64,000 nt of DNA from Nereocystis luetkeana (GCA_031213475.1 JARUPZ010000007.1:3405586-3469585), one strand, 5' to 3'. Shown: positions 1 through 12,565, numbered from the stretch's first letter. Notes: a model not told the origin generated them from the sequence alone. Made by a program: numbers and translations.

Positions 1-71
1 TGTGGAATCGTCGCGGGACACCTGCTTGCTCAGGTGCCGTCCCAGCGAGGCCTGGGATGGGAGCAAGTGAC

Positions 72-222
72 AACGGTGTTCAATGTAGCATGGTGTTAAG
101 TGTAACCATGGTGTTCTACGTAACATGATGTTCGGTGCAACATGGTGTCCGATGCAACGTGGTGTGCGATGTAGCATGGTGGTGTTCGATGTAACATGGT
201 ACTCGATATAGAATGGTGGTGT
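72..222. repeat. Degenerate minisatellite, about 19-bp unit
   Basis: About eight imperfect copies of a unit like GTGTTCGATGTAACATGG run through this stretch. No exon is visible between position 1 and 1228 apart from this and the TACCA repeat downstream. Confidence 0.75.
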
Positions 223-724
223 TTAAGGTCTGCTGTGTTTGTCTCTTTTGGGAGGCAGGGGCGGCGATAGTGGAAACACGGACGATCTATGATACGAGTC
301 CCTCGCTTACCAATGCGGAAACGAACGGGGAGGCGAGAAGCTCGACATCACTTGAAAGCGAAATAGAACCACCGAAGACGGCTTATGCGAAGCGAAGGAC
401 CCCCGTACACGTTGCGTGGACAACGAGCTCGCCACAAGAGCGACGCCTGAACGGGGCAAGGCTTGTCGCGCGAACTGTACTGTACGTGAGCTGGTCGGAT
501 ACGCTGCACGCACTTGCAGCCTGGGAAAAACTCACGCTCTGAAAGCGAAGTCGGTTGATACCCCAAGCAAAAGGCCAACGACCAGCAAGAATCGGCGGGG
601 CCCGCGCTAAGTAGGGCGACAACTAGCCTTCGTACTCCCACGCCACCATAGCGCTCTTACGGCCCCGGTAGCGCCTTGGAAAACAGCGTCTAAAGGCACT
701 CGCCCCCCCGGCCATATCACGCCA

Positions 725-762
725 ATATACCATACCATACCATACCATACCATACCATACCA
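725..762. repeat. TACCA pentanucleotide microsatellite
   Basis: About seven tandem copies of TACCA (ATACC in another register). The unit is itself close to the TA-CC words scattered through the window. Confidence 0.85.
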
Positions 763-1228
763 GGTGTGATGGTTCTGGTTCACCGAAGAGTACTTTTGTC
801 GCGGTTCTCCAGGAGAGGGAGGCAATCGCTGACAAAAATCGGGCAAAAGCAATATATTGCAGCTCCGTGCGTTGTGACCTCAGACAAAAACCGTCGCCGC
901 CTGCATCGTAATATTTTTATCATACCACAGGGGAAGAGCTCCCTCGCCGGCACATCGTATTCCGAGAGTATCAACATAGCCATAACGCCTGCTGGATCAT
1001 CAGACAGGGCATCTTCGGTTTCTCACGCTGCTCTCCATTGGGGTACGCAGAGAAGCAGAAGTCTGACACACGTTACGTTTTGGGTAACACTATGCATGCC
1101 TACGTATTAGCACTAAACCCGCGAGGATACCCCTGGGTGTCCGCGATGCCATATTTTCGATTCCACACATATACTGCAGCCACATCGAGGTGTACTCCCG
1201 CACGAGTGGTGCTGCAGATATTTCGGCA

Positions 1229-2890
1229 TCAAGGCATTCTCCCGAGGTAGTACTCTTGCTGTTTTCCCGGCACCTTCTTCTCTTCCCTGTCCGTCTCAGA
1301 GTCCGGGGCCTTGTAAACCCCAGTTCTCACGAGCTCGCGCAAGGTTTCCGGCGTGTGGTGCGCCAGCCCCTCCTCGAGCGCCGCGCGCACCATGGTCGAG
1401 TGGAGGGTCTCTCCGAGCGGACCACTTTGGTCTTTCTGGTGGTCTTCCCCCTATGAACAAAAAAATGTTTTTTTTTATAAAACACGGGAAGTCGGAAGCA
1501 CGCGTAAAAAGGGTGAGCTGTGGAATGCGATCGAGTAACTAACCGCCTCAAAAAACGCACACGCACATACGAGCACAGACCAGAGAGAGCGCACGGAAAC
1601 TTCACTTTACGTAGTGTGTTGTGGTGCGGTTGAGTGCGTTGAGTTGCGGGCTAGAGCGGTGCGGTCTGGTGCGGTTTGGTGCGGTACGATACTGTGCGTA
1701 CCACGGACGCGAGACCGCTCAACCCACCTCCTCCTCGCTCACTCCACCCCGCTGGTGAAGGGTTAAGGTGGCACGCAGGAGCCCGAGCATTCGATGCCTG
1801 GCCGCCACGAGATCACGCCCGGTCTGCGCGCTGCGAGGCGAAGTCTCAGGCGACAGCGTTATCCCTGTCACAAAAGGCGGTCAGGGGTAGCATCAAGCAA
1901 AGGCGGTCAGGGGTCGGCATGAAAAGGAAAGGCAAGCGGTAGCATAAGAAGGCAGTCAGGGGTTTAGACACGAAAAGGGAAGGCCGGTGGTTGCAGGTCC
2001 TGTTCGAAAACGCGAAGGCGTTGTCTCGCAAGGAGGCTTCGTCCCGTCGCCTTGGTGCTGCGAGCGGCAGGGCCTCTACCGCGGATGCAGCCCGGTACGA
2101 GCTTATTGGTAAGAGCCGCACAGGCAGCGCGCGTTATGCAAACAGTTTCTTGAAAAAAAATAGGGGTGGTGAAATTTCTCAAAAGTTCGTTTTGTTACGT
2201 ATGATATACCTACTGTGTTGGGGCAAATTTGAAGGCGCAAAAAAACATCGTCGCACACATTTCGCTGCAACCCTTGTTTGTGGCACCTTGAAAACTACCC
2301 TACACTAATTCCAAGCAGTCCCCCCCCCCCCCCCCCCCACCGAAAAGCTTGAGCGCAGTCCTAAAGAGGTGTATCATAAGCGACCACAGGTAGGGCTACA
2401 GCGGTCGTAAGTAGAGGGGTGATAGACTACAGCAGTATGGGCCCGCTAAGTAAGCGACAAGAAATACCCAACCGAACAACCCTTTTAGTGCTGCAGTCCC
2501 GTTTTTTTTTTGGAGTAAACTACTCTAAATAAACCCCCAAGTGATTTGTCCCCAAAACGGGACTGAAGCCCTAAAAAGAGCTATATAATAGTACGAGCAA
2601 GCCCTGACAGCATCCTCGAACAAACCTCGAGCGTACACTATTAACACTACCTGGCACCGGTAGGTAGTATTGGTATACCAGTAGGACTTGCGTGTAGCGC
2701 TCGCCGCTCAGCCCGATTTTCTCGCCCCACAAAAAAATCTTACGTACACAGCATCCTCCCCCCCCCCCCCCCCCCCCCGCCCCCCCCCCCCCAAAAAAGT
2801 GCTTGCGTTCGTATTTGGCTGAAAGCTTGTTACTCGTGGGCCTGTACTGCTGCTAACACCCGACACCTCTTCGCACACGCGGTTCGTGCG

Positions 2891-2921
<31 letters not shown>

Positions 2922-4731
2922 CCCCCCCCCCCCCCCCCCCTCCCCACCCCCCCGGAACTCCTCCTTACCCTTGGGGAACAGCACCCTCTCCTCGCACAGC
3001 CTGAGGAAGTGCACGAACCCTTCGAAGGGCAGCTCCGTGCACACGCCCCACGAGGCCCGCTGCGCGTGCTTCTCCTCGCCATTGTCTCCGGGGTCCAGGG
3101 CCGTGGTACCGCCCTTTCCCAAGAGCGAAAAAACCACGACAAAAAATCAGATGCCGTGAGATGAAAGAGTTTGACACATTCGTGAAAAAAAAATAAAAAT
3201 CGCCGACCCGCCCACTTGATGATCTACCGCAGGAGTACGATCCGACGTTCTTCAGGGGGGATAGGTGTCTTCCGTGCTCACGGTTTTCCTTGTACGTGAT
3301 CTATTTATGCTTATTTTCAGGGTCTGTATACCACAGTTCGTAGCAGATCTTGCAGGGTTTGTAGATGATGCACTCCTTGATTCATGGTGATTCCCTTGTT
3401 TCGTTACGTGGGTCTCTGCGAGGGCAGGTATATTCCTGGCCTGTGGGATTATCTACATACGAACGGATAACGTATAGCTCGCTCGTTGTTGGCGGCTGGG
3501 AGCTTTCTGATCTGCGCGGCCTACGAGTATAGTAGCACATGCCCCCCCCTCCCCCCCTCCCCCCCTCCCCCCCCCCCCCCTCCCCCCGCCCACAAGCGGT
3601 TCTTGGTAGGATGCAGCTCTCCCTGCATGGGACTCGCCGGACACCTCACGGTTCGCTTCGCGCTTGGTGCAAGCAAAATGTCTGTCTGGTCGGTGAAAAC
3701 CCGACATGCTCCGTCCCGGTATTGTAGCGACGCGAGGGTCTATGGTCATACAACTGCGGCCATGCATGAGATCGAGTACATCTCTCCTATCGAGTACACC
3801 CCCCCTCTCCGATTCGGGTCTAGCCCAAAAAGCATACAGATCCTGCACAACCTATCACAGCGGCAGACATACAGTTTCGTAGGATCTAGGTGATCTACCG
3901 TGCGAAAATCGTGATCTGTCCCGATCTGTGGAGAACATCACGTTACATTGATAGTAGCAGCATCGTTTTGATACGTAAATGCGGGAGACGGTGCACCGGC
4001 GCGAAGAAGATGCAGAAACCATGCCCAAGCCGTTACTCGTACAACATTGGTTTTTTTTTTTTAAACTATATTTTCTCATTGCGCGCAGCACGCATCGCAA
4101 AAATTCAATATTCCATCATACAAACAGAGTATATTTGACTCGGTTCTGCATACACGTGCATACATGTTTTCAGTCGGCATTTTTTTTTTTTTTCCCACTC
4201 GGGCTGCGAAAAGGGCGCCAAAACGACAAAACAACAACGGTGAATTGCCTTCCGTGAGTCGCGGGTATCAAGCTTTATTTTACCACCTCGGGACCCCCAG
4301 AATTATCGACCACGAACACAATGGCCGATAACTTCGGTGCTATCAATCGACCGTCTATATAGAGACGGCAGCGTGAGACCCCAGAAGTACGTGCGTACGG
4401 GTATATAGGGCCAATGTAGAGCCCGTCCCGCCCGACTCCTCCCATTGGGATTTCGGGCACCACTTTTTGTATCATCCCCCCCCCCCTCCCCCTAAATTAC
4501 GCCGCTTGCCGTTTGCTGAAATCGTCAGTCCCAAGAGGGTTATTAACCGCAGCCAGCTAGGCGGTAGTATTTGCTGCCATACATAGGTGATGCAAATCAT
4601 CACCTACCTCCACGGCGCATGCTTCGAGCCAGATGCTCTCCAGATCTTCCATGTGCAGATCGCCCTCCGCTATCTGCGCCTCCAGTTCAGGAAGCTTGAG
4701 AATGTCCCTGAGCCCGACGTGCTTTGTGTAT
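1229..4731 (-). CDS. 3' exons of an unidentified gene
   Basis: Three minus-strand exons join in frame: 4731-4608 (donor GAG/GTAGGT), 3113-2969 (acceptor GGGAAAG, donor AAGG/GTAAGG) and 1443-1229, ending in TGA at 1231-1229. The acceptor after GGGGAAG at 1444 gives the right phase; the stronger TTCATAG acceptor at 1451 would put the last exon out of phase. The fragment encodes about 160 residues: an acidic helical first part (LESIWLEACAVE), then LPFEGFVHFLRL, which resembles an EF-hand exiting helix, then a charged helical C-terminus ending YYLGRMP. The first exon begins with one leftover base, so more exons lie upstream. I do not recognise the family; the EF-hand resemblance is weak and no Ca-binding loop is evident. 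The introns hold poly(C) tracts, a family A MITE and a SINE copy. Confidence 0.6.
2318..2960. repeat. Poly(C) tracts in an intron
   Basis: Runs of C occur at about 2320-2338, 2757-2792 and 2889-2957, the longest interrupted by single G or T. They lie in an intron of the minus-strand gene. Some may be leftover tails of the poly(C)-ended retroposons described below. Confidence 0.7.
2479..2577. mobile_element. MITE family A, degenerate copy
   Basis: Arms resembling CTGCAGTCCCGTTTT and CCCCAAAACGGGACTG face each other, with a T-run replacing part of the left arm. Confidence 0.7.
3596..3805 (+). mobile_element. SINE-like repeat with poly(C) tail, copy 1
   Basis: About 200 bp, starting CGGTTCTTGGTAGGATGCAG, passing through GGTGAAAACCCGACATGC and GGCCATGCATGAGATCGAG, and ending GAGTAC then C-rich. 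It matches the copies at 20.3, 54.7 and 56.4 kb. No clear tRNA A and B boxes were found. It is preceded by another C-rich tract, possibly the tail of an earlier insertion. Confidence 0.75.
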
Positions 4732-4829
4732 CTGGGCGCGCGTTATAGGTGATCCAAAGGTTAGGCTACGACAAAATGTCCCCGTGTCACGAAATTCACA
4801 CACGAGACAAAACATCCATTTCCACTTGA

Positions 4830-5050
4830 TGATCTACTGTAGCTCTTCCGGGGCAGATATATTCCTGATCTGTATGATCTGTATGATCTGTATGATCTGT
4901 ACAATCTAGCTCATGTTGCCGGGTGGGAGCCGTGTAATCTGCATGATCTAGGGATATGTTTCCTGGGTTGGATCTGTACTCTACGGATCCTACAAAACAG
5001 AATCATAACGACAGGGTAAGATCTAAATGATCTGTTCGATAGATAGATAG
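4830..5050 (+). repeat. Interspersed GATC-type repeat
   Basis: The shared core reads AGCTCATGTTGCCGGGTGGG, then GCATGATCTA, then GTTTCCTGGGTTGGATCTGT. A short GATCTGTAT array sits in its 5' part. At least six other copies occur in both orientations. Confidence 0.75.
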
Positions 5051-5710
5051 GCGCATCGTGATCTATCTTTCAAGGTGTGCACAATTTAGGGGCAGAAACG
5101 CCTCTTTGGGCAGGACTCCCTCCATCAAATCACACAAAAAAGGTAGGCGCTTGTTGGAAGGCGTTATTACCGTAGGTGGGAGCGTCGAGTTCGCACAGCA
5201 GGGGGGTGCGATCGTGTTTCAGCGCCCGCTTTTTTTTTTCCCCAGAAGGGGAAGGTTGCCACAGTTCTCAATACCGAACAACTTCAAGGTGTTTTCCGAA
5301 AGGCCCGGTCGAGAGAGAGAGAGAGAGAAAGAGAGAGCCTTCCGAAAAAAAATATGATCGGCTTTAGCACCCTGGCCGTTGTCTAGAAAACTATCAGTAG
5401 CGCTGAAAAAAACGATCGCACCCGCTGCTGTGCGAACTCAACGAACGCTCCCGACTGGTACCCTGGGCTGGGCGCAAGCTCGATGTTTTGCCCCTACGTA
5501 TAGCTCGGTAGTTACGGTAACACCTTCGGTCGTTGGACATCGTCGACAGGGATTAGAATCTCACTTTCAACGTTTCTTTCGTACGAAGCGCTCGCGCGTG
5601 GTGCCCATACAACACATGTCTCTCTGATTCTGGTTCCCCAGGTATTGACATGAAGCGGGTAGGTCCACGTATGGCCGACCGTACACGGTGGCCGCAACGC
5701 TCCATTTCAG

Positions 5711-5945
5711 AGGGCGGGGGGGGGGAAGGCGTACTCATTTGTTGCTTGCCTTCAGGTAGTCGTTGACCATTGACCACGCACCCCTTTCGAGACGGAGCAC
5801 CGTTCCTACTCCTACTAGAGACACCTCCAACAGGGAGGCGGGGGGCGGGGGGGGGGGGGAGGCGTACTCATTTGTTGCTCGCTCTGAGTCATTTGATCAT
5901 TGACCACGCATCCCTTTCGAGACGGAGCACGGTTCCTACTTTCTA
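5711..5945 (-). mobile_element. Two LINE 3'-tail fragments
   Basis: Two adjacent minus-oriented tails (about 5711-5820 and 5838-5945) each read, on the plus strand, poly(G)-GGCGTACTCATTTGTTGC, then the conserved GACCACGCATCCCTTTCGAG segment. They are the 3' ends of the element best seen at 56.7-57.4 kb. Confidence 0.7.
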
Positions 5946-6054
5946 AGGGGGGGGGAGGGTGATATAAGGATTATCCTGGGCTGGGTAAAATCAATCGATC
6001 TTCTACCCGTACGATAGCTCAGTGTTTGGGTAACACCTTCACAGGGCGGACAGA

Positions 6055-6215
6055 TCATCTACAGATGTTTCCCACTTCTTGATCTACTAGGTACATCATT
6101 CGGGGCAAGTGTTCCTGATCTGTGTGATCTACAGTTCGTAGTAGCTCATGTTGCCGCGTGGGACCCGTATACTCTGCATGATCCTGGTTGTACAAAACAG
6201 CAGTACCCAACGGAA
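6055..6215 (+). repeat. Interspersed GATC-type repeat
   Basis: Degenerate copy with the core AGCTCATGTTGCCGCGTGGG and GCATGATCC. Confidence 0.65.
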
Positions 6216-6539
6216 ACAAAAGGACCGTTGGCGCATTAGTAAGATTTGTTCAGCCGTTGCTTTTAATTCAAGTACCAGGTTTATACTCGTAGGAACTCGC
6301 GCATCAGGATATTTGTGACCGTGATCGACTTGTTGTGTGGGTTGGTGGATAGCGGACGGCTTTGTTATTTTCGGAGATTTTCGGAGATTCTACCACGTAC
6401 GGTCAGACGTACAGCAGGTTTTACGCTGCGTGCTGCGGCGATCTCGAAACGGGTCCCTATTTTTTTCAGCCCCCGTGTAAAATAGGACTCGCATTCAATC
6501 GCAAATCAATGCCCACCTCGCTCGGACATATCATCGATT

Positions 6540-6720
6540 CCTAGTTGATGATGGTACAGATCTTTCGGGGCAGATATATTCCTGGTCTGTATGATCTAGC
6601 TCATGTTGCCGGGTGGAAGCCGCATACTCAGCATGATCTACATAGTAGAACCTTTTCCCGGGTTGGATCTGTGCGATGCGGGTCCTACACAACCTGTCAC
6701 GACGCCAGGCGAAGAAGTGG
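6540..6720 (+). repeat. Interspersed GATC-type repeat
   Basis: Copy with AGCTCATGTTGCCGGGTGGA, GCATGATCTA, then TTTCCCGGGTTGGATCTGTG. Confidence 0.7.
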
Positions 6721-7425
6721 GGGTCATTGTTTTTTTTTTTCTGATCTGTCCGGGGTAGGTGTGAAATTCCGCCCAGTGTGGGATATACCAGGTACTGTAT
6801 CTGGTATCGTATCATTCGTGTGCTACTTGGTGGCCGCGCGTATCGATAACCGATCGACCTATCGTCAAGAAAGGCGTGGCGCTCTGTTACTACTTGAACC
6901 ATCGGCATGTACTCGTGGACTATGGATGAAGAGCGCGTACCAGGTACTGGTGCCAGCTAGGAGAGTCATGCACGCTGCGTGTCCACTCGGGGGCCCGGGG
7001 GTAACGGCAGCGAGGGGAGTCTGCCTCAACCTTACGTACTCTGGAATAGCTGGCGGACTCACGAACTCTACTGGCGGAAGCAGCAACAGCAGTAGCACCA
7101 GCAGTAGTGGTTGAAATCCAGCGATGGATGTACATTGACCACTTCGTTTTCGTCTTCCCCGGATTCAGAAAATAAACAATTCCCCTTATTATTAAAGCAA
7201 TATTTGGAAGCGTTCGGAAAAAAATACAAGTGGTGTCGGAAAATCATCTATAATACTACTGCTGTAGTAGATGTGACTGAAAAATATGAGCAACTGTAAT
7301 CATATACCGGGTATATTACTAATACTACTGCAAGGGCGTGATTGCTGTCGTCGTCTTGTTCGGTGCCTTTGCGCTGTCGCTTTTTGCCTTCCTTTGCGTC
7401 TAACGCAAAGCTTGACCCCTTCAAG

Positions 7426-7592
7426 CTCAACCCCTTTCCACTCTAATTCCAAGTGCTTTGTCCCCAAAACGGAACTGCAGTACTTGATGGGTTATGGGTT
7501 ATTTCCAGTCTAATTCCAAGTGCTTTGTCCCCAAAACGGGACTTTAGAGTGGTCTGTCCCCCAATCGGGACTGCAGTACGAAAGGGGTTAAG
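7426..7592. mobile_element. MITE family A, rearranged or double copy
   Basis: Two copies of TTCCAAGTGCTTTGTCCCCA followed by AAACGG-ACTGCAG occur in tandem, and the right end reads AAAGGGGTTAA. It looks like one element inserted into or duplicated within another. Confidence 0.7.
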
Positions 7593-7623
7593 CTTTGTGT
7601 TCTTACTGTGGTACAGCAGTAGC

Positions 7624-7731
7624 ATTACGGGCGACCGTAGTTAATAGGACCTATGGTATACATAAAAAAACTCTTTATTGAATCATTTTTACTAACAATA
7701 TTTGGTCCTATTAACTATAGTCCCCCGTAAT
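7624..7731. mobile_element. MITE family B
   Basis: Inverted repeat of about 105 bp. The left arm is ATTACGGGCGACCATAGTTA and the right arm TATAGTCCCCCGTAATAG, with the conserved TTTACTAACAATATTTGG inside. It has no coding capacity. Confidence 0.85.
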
Positions 7732-7894
7732 AGTAGTAGTATTAATAGTCAAGATGTGTATGGGGGCGCACTTAGTCTTTGTGTGTCATTGCATTATAGT
7801 CTACCGCATAGTCGTGCTATAGCACTATTAATAGTAGCAGCTGCTAGCAGCAGTGTTTCGCAATTTCGTCGTACACAACACACTCATATTAATA

Positions 7895-7991
7895 TTAACC
7901 CCTTTAAAACCGCAGTCCCGTTTTGGGGACAAACTATTTGAAATTTGAATAGTTTGCCCCCAAAACGGGACTGCGGTTCTAAAAGGGTTAA
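7895..7991. mobile_element. MITE family A with TTAA target sites
   Basis: TTAA at 7895-7898 and 7988-7991 flank near-perfect inverted arms (CCGCAGTCCCGTTTTGGGG and its complement). TTAA duplication and ends beginning CCC(C/T)TTT are typical of piggyBac-type elements. The whole unit is too short to encode a protein and could fold into a long hairpin. Confidence 0.9.
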
Positions 7992-8055
7992 ATAGTCACA
8001 TGTGCCGTGCGCTTCAGGTGGACTTATCCTTCGTTGTACCCGTCCCCGGTGGCTT

Positions 8056-8122
8056 GGTAGGTGGTCCGCGTGCCTATCAAGATCAATTTCGTGGGTTCAA
8101 GTCTCACCGAGTGCATGCTCGT
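8056..8122 (+). other. tRNA-like sequence
   Basis: TGGCTTGGTAGGTGG resembles an A box. GTGGGTTCAAGTCTCAC forms a good T-arm with a B-box-like GGTTCAAGTCT. The acceptor stem does not pair, so this is more likely a tRNA-derived repeat or pseudogene than a working tRNA. Confidence 0.25.
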
Positions 8123-8274
8123 GGCTTTTTCTTGCAAAAAAGAAATTGATTAGCGGAAAGCGCGAGAGCGTGAGTTATAGCTACATTCGATGAAAATCGA
8201 CGAGCAGTGGGAATGCAGAACCCTGTGCGCGACAAAAACTAAAGGCACGTACCGGGGGGGAGAAGGGAAGACAC

Positions 8275-9445
8275 CTGTGACCACGGCTTGTTCAGAAGCT
8301 CGTTGAGGGTAAAACCTCCCACGAGTAAGGCTGGAAAGTAAAAGTGATATTGAAAAAAAAAAAAAAAAAATACATGGACGCATTCCGCCTTCAACTCTTC
8401 AACTCCCGTCATTAATATTAATACCATGTGGTATTAGTTTTCCATCTCGTACAACAATACGTAGCCAAGGGTGAAACTTCTCGAAAATACATCGGACCAG
8501 GTATCTCCAATGCCCTGGCACCAGGTTATTATATGGTGCCCGTGGTTATTAACCCTTTTAGTACCGCAGTCCCGTTTGGGGAACAAACTACTTAGAAGTT
8601 GACTGGATTGTCCCCAAAACGGGACTGCAGTTCTAAAGGGGTTAATAGTGCTCTTGTAGAAGATCGCCCTTTGAAGACGCTGATTTGTTTGTTGAGAGAG
8701 CGCGAAGCTCGAATATTAAAAACAGTAGTAGTACTCGTAGTGCTATTTTATACTTTCATACGAAGTGAGCCGAGTGAGCGAGTGAGGGCTGTGCACAGCG
8801 ATCCCGCCAAGTACTTATTAATAGCGCGCGCGGGGACACCATGAAAATCTTGTGCCCGTGTCAAGCTACTGCTGTAGTACAAACTAATCTGCTGGTGCTG
8901 CTGGTGCTGCTGCTGCTGCTGCTGGCGCTGCTGCTGGTGCTGCTGCTGGTGCTGCTGGTGCTGTGACAGCCCCATGGGCGCGATATACTTTATACGTCGA
9001 GGTAGCTGGTATTCGCGGGTCTGGCACAACAATCTTACCTTGTGGATAAAAACCACGTGGTCCGGAAATTTAACGACCGTGTTGATTATCCGTATGAGTC
9101 AACATTGTTCATTATATTTTCGGACATATCAGCAGACATAATACCTGGCATGTTTGAAAATCAGCGAGCGCTCACTTGAACATTCATGTACAACCGCAGC
9201 TGAACCAGGCTGAACCATGCATGAACCACCGATGAAAAAAAAATGCTCGAATCGGAATTCTGATACGCGCAGGCAGCAGCATCCGCACTGTATAACTGCT
9301 GCTGTTACGAGTAGACGAGTCTACTGCTGCGTGTGGTGGAGGTGGTGGTGACTTCAAGCGAGCTCACCCAGATATGTTGGCGAAGACGAGGCGGAGCTCG
9401 TTCAGCTCGCGAGCCGCGCTGTCGCCCTCGCTGCTGCGTCTCATC
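8275..9445 (-). CDS. Two internal exons of an unidentified gene
   Basis: Exon 9445-9368 follows CTGACAG and ends GG/GTGAGC; it encodes a helical, charged piece (MRRSSEGD, then LNELRLVFANIS). Exon 8330-8275 has a strong TTTACTTTCCAG acceptor and a CAG/GTGTCT donor; it encodes LLVGGFTLNELLNKPWSQ. The phases of these two exons do not fit each other directly, so at least one exon between them was missed. They lie upstream of, and on the same strand as, the 1.2-4.7 kb exons and may be part of that gene. The intervening intron contains a (CTG)n stretch at about 8889-8963. No function is assigned. Confidence 0.45.
8549..8645. mobile_element. MITE family A with TTAA target sites
   Basis: TTAA flanks at both ends, a left arm CCCTTTTAGTACCGCAGTCC and a matching right arm ending CTAAAGGGG. 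Confidence 0.9.
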
Positions 9446-10687
9446 CTGTCAGGTAGATGCCACACCAACCAGCGTCTGTCTCTGTGCGGGTACAACGCGA
9501 ACGAGACAGATCCGACGATGAAACCCCGAGGAGTTCAGCCGCTGTTCTCGATCAAAAACATCACCCAGCAACAAGATTTCAAACGAGCATAGCACCTACG
9601 CACACCCTCGGGGAACTCCGGGGAACAACGGGCCGCGTGGTCGACTGTCCCCGCGGGGTCGATACAGGGTGCACGGGCCAAGTGTTGTCTGCGCACGCGT
9701 AGCTGTCGAAGCAGACCTATTCCAAAATAGGTTGCAACACCGCACGGTATGTTGACAGTCCAGTCCAGTTCACGGAGTTTTTTTACCAGTTTTTTTTTCA
9801 CCACGAACCACTGCTGCTGTGGTAAAAAGTCGTACTGCTACAGCTGTAGTTCAACCTGTTAACGTTTTCACCCACAGGGACCAGCCACGAGGCGTATCGG
9901 GCACTCACTCGGCAAGGAGGGGGGAGAATCGCCGCCGATTCCCGGGAGGGGAAGATAACAGACATCCTCAAAGACTCTTCCAGTACATGCATGCATCTCT
10001 CGAACCCTCAACCCACAAGTTCAGGCACCAGCTCTCTTTTCTCGCTCTTCATGGAACAAAATCGCAACTCAACTACAACCTGCAACAAAAATCACTTCGT
10101 TTCTCTCCTCGGCTCTCGGTTCTCGTTACATTTTTGAGACAGATAGATGCAAGAGCATGGTGGGGTAGATTACAACCACGTAGCGCCTCCCTCTAGAGAG
10201 CTTGCGCGCTCGGCTATATACACCCTCACCTTGTCGTTCGGGCTCGTGGAGGGTTGTGTTCCTGGCTGGCTGAGAGCAATTTTGGGTGAGGCTCGTTGTG
10301 GTCGCGTTGGGTGACAAATTAACTCACTGAAAATCGAGAATCGTAGCGTGTCGTGCGATCCTTCTGTCTGGTCGCTCTCTGCTCTCTTCTCTCTTCCCTC
10401 TGTCTTTGTTTGTGAAACCGTCATCTCGACGGAAAAAAATGAAAAAAGGCGTTTCTCATTCGGGGCCAGGGGGTAGCAGTGATCCCAACACACGAAGACG
10501 GCCGCGGTGGGGGGGGTTCCGAACTACTACTGTGCACCGCAACGAGATACGTACGGCGCGCGGAGCACGCGTCGATCGCAGCACGATGATACTATTGCTC
10601 TCGTCATGCGAGTACTATTTTCATTGTTGCGCGCTACCTAGTATGTACGTACAACTATTTTATAAAAAAAACAAAAAAAGCACGTCA

Positions 10688-11060
10688 TCTCAGCTGTGAG
10701 TTCAACCGATCGATCGATACTCGACTTGTGCAAAATCGTGATAACCGTTCGCGCGTTTTCCATTATTTCCCCGCGATTGACCACTACTGGTTGGTGACTC
10801 CCCTGGATGCTACCAGGGTCTCCGAGACGTGTTTTATAAAATTATGCAATACGTCAGTTGTGAGTTCGACTGATTACATATTATAGTTGTTACTCAATTT
10901 TGCAAGCTGCGTAATATGTCTCGTCTATATTCCATTTTTACTGAATTTCCAAAATTTATGATAGTATTAAGCCGTTCGCGCGTATATTCTATAATATGTA
11001 TTTCCTTGTCAAGGATATATAGGCCAGTGACTCCCCTGGATGCTGCCCGGGTCAACAGGA
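10688..11060. repeat. Imperfect direct repeat of about 165-200 bp
   Basis: Two units share CAGTTGTGAGTTC near the start, CCGTTCGCGCGT in the middle and GTGACTCCCCTGGATGCT at the end. The region from 9.5 to 16 kb otherwise shows no convincing gene, only repeats and random short ORFs. Confidence 0.6.
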
Positions 11061-11649
11061 CAATAGACGTATTTGTAACTCTGTGAACTCTTATCCTACC
11101 GGCGACGCCAAATAAATGTGAAGAAGGCGCTATTACTGTGCTGTAGCCAAATTATAGTAATAATAATGATGATCGATCGATTCACCCAGCCCACGGAAAG
11201 CCTTATAATAACAACACTATATTAATAGCAGACGGTGACCATACCGCACCCGCTTTTTGGCCGCCGTGACCGGATCCTAAAAGGGTACCAGCCAGTTACG
11301 CAGAAGAATATGAGGGGGGGGCGCGTGTACTACGTACGTAGTCGTACGAGTATTGAATGCTGTGATGAAGGTTTACATGATGAAATCAGGGCTTTACGAC
11401 ACAACAACTATTCAGTAATGCTGGTATTGACCCTCTCTCTGGGAAGAAACCGCGATGGATACGTGTACACTGGGTGGGCCAGTTCACGAAATACCGGTAT
11501 CTCTTACCGTGTGGTGTTTGAGAAAGTCCCACCGCTGCTGTAGTAAATTTAGCACAACCGCATTCGAAATCCCCAGTATTTATGCTGAGGTCTCTTCGGC
11601 GCAAATTCCATCTCGAACAGACAGAGATCATCGATTCTCAAACTCCATT

Positions 11650-11830
11650 ATCTAGATATTTGATCCCCTCTCGAGATTTTGTATGATCTTTGTAGCTCAG
11701 GTTGCCGGGTGGGACTAGTACAATCTGCATGTATGTAGCACATGTTTCCTGGGTCGGATCTGTACTTTTGCGGATGACCCGGCACAATCTATACGATGGC
11801 AGGTAGGTGAGGAACTAGTTAGATGATCTG
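11650..11830 (+). repeat. Interspersed GATC-type repeat
   Basis: Core AGCTCAGGTTGCCGGGTGGG, then CACATGTTTCCTGGGTCGGA and TCTGTAC. Confidence 0.7.
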
Positions 11831-12034
11831 TGCACTGTGCAGATAGATACGTAGATCACGATCTGCCCGGCGTGTGGAAAAGTCCGAATGAATGTGACCG
11901 TGTAATTTTTTGGAAGATGGGTGCGTTAGCGGGGGGAGGCGATCACACTTTTGGGCCACGGCTCTGCAACACGCGCACAAAAACGGGGCGCTGTGTTTCG
12001 TCGAGAGACACCGCCGTTGACTTTGAGTGGTACT

Positions 12035-12565
12035 CGGGGGGGGGGGGGGGGGGGGGCACGACTCTGCAACGCGAGCACAAAAACGGGGTGTTTTGTTTTG
12101 TCAAGGGACACCGCCGATGACCTTGAGCGGTGCTCGGAGGGGGGGAAGGAGTGTACTCGATATCATGCATGGCCGTATTCGTATGACCATAGACCTTCGC
12201 GGTCCTACAACGCCGGGACGGGGGGACGGTGGGGGGGCGTACGCATTTGTCGTTTGCCTGAGTCATTTGACTATTGACCACGCATCCCTCTCGAGGCGGA
12301 GCACCGTTCCTACTCCAAATCGAGATACCTCCAACAATTGGGCACTCACTACGTTGTTTCCATATATTACATAGAAACTTTTGGCTTTTGCTAATCTTAT
12401 ATTCCCTTCCTGTGTAGCCGCCTGTGGCCACCATCTATCTCCTAGGATAGCGATCGTCTTCCTGCTGCTATCTAGTGTATCAAACTCCTCCATGTCACAT
12501 TCGTCTATTTCCCTCATCTCTTTTAACACATCCGGCTCCTCCTTGTAATTTTCACATTCTACCTC
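12035..12565 (-). mobile_element. SINE fragment plus LINE 3' fragment with poly(C) tails
   Basis: On the minus strand, a LINE C-terminal coding remnant (12529-12263) contains KTIAILGDRWWPQAA and GVGTVLRLERDAWS and runs into a C-rich tail at about 12245-12220. Next to it, about 12225-12130, is the 3' part of the SINE-like repeat, again followed by a C-run (G-run on the plus strand at about 12035-12055). Both tails are joined by the word GAGTAC or GCGTACGC. Confidence 0.75.

Noticed and set aside
5165..5357. Apparent minus-strand exon LLCELDAPTYG with a GTAATA donor
   Set aside because: The same sequence recurs inverted at about 5413-5450 (CGATCGCACCC ... GTGCGAACTC), so it is part of an inverted repeat; its phase also does not fit the neighbouring exons.
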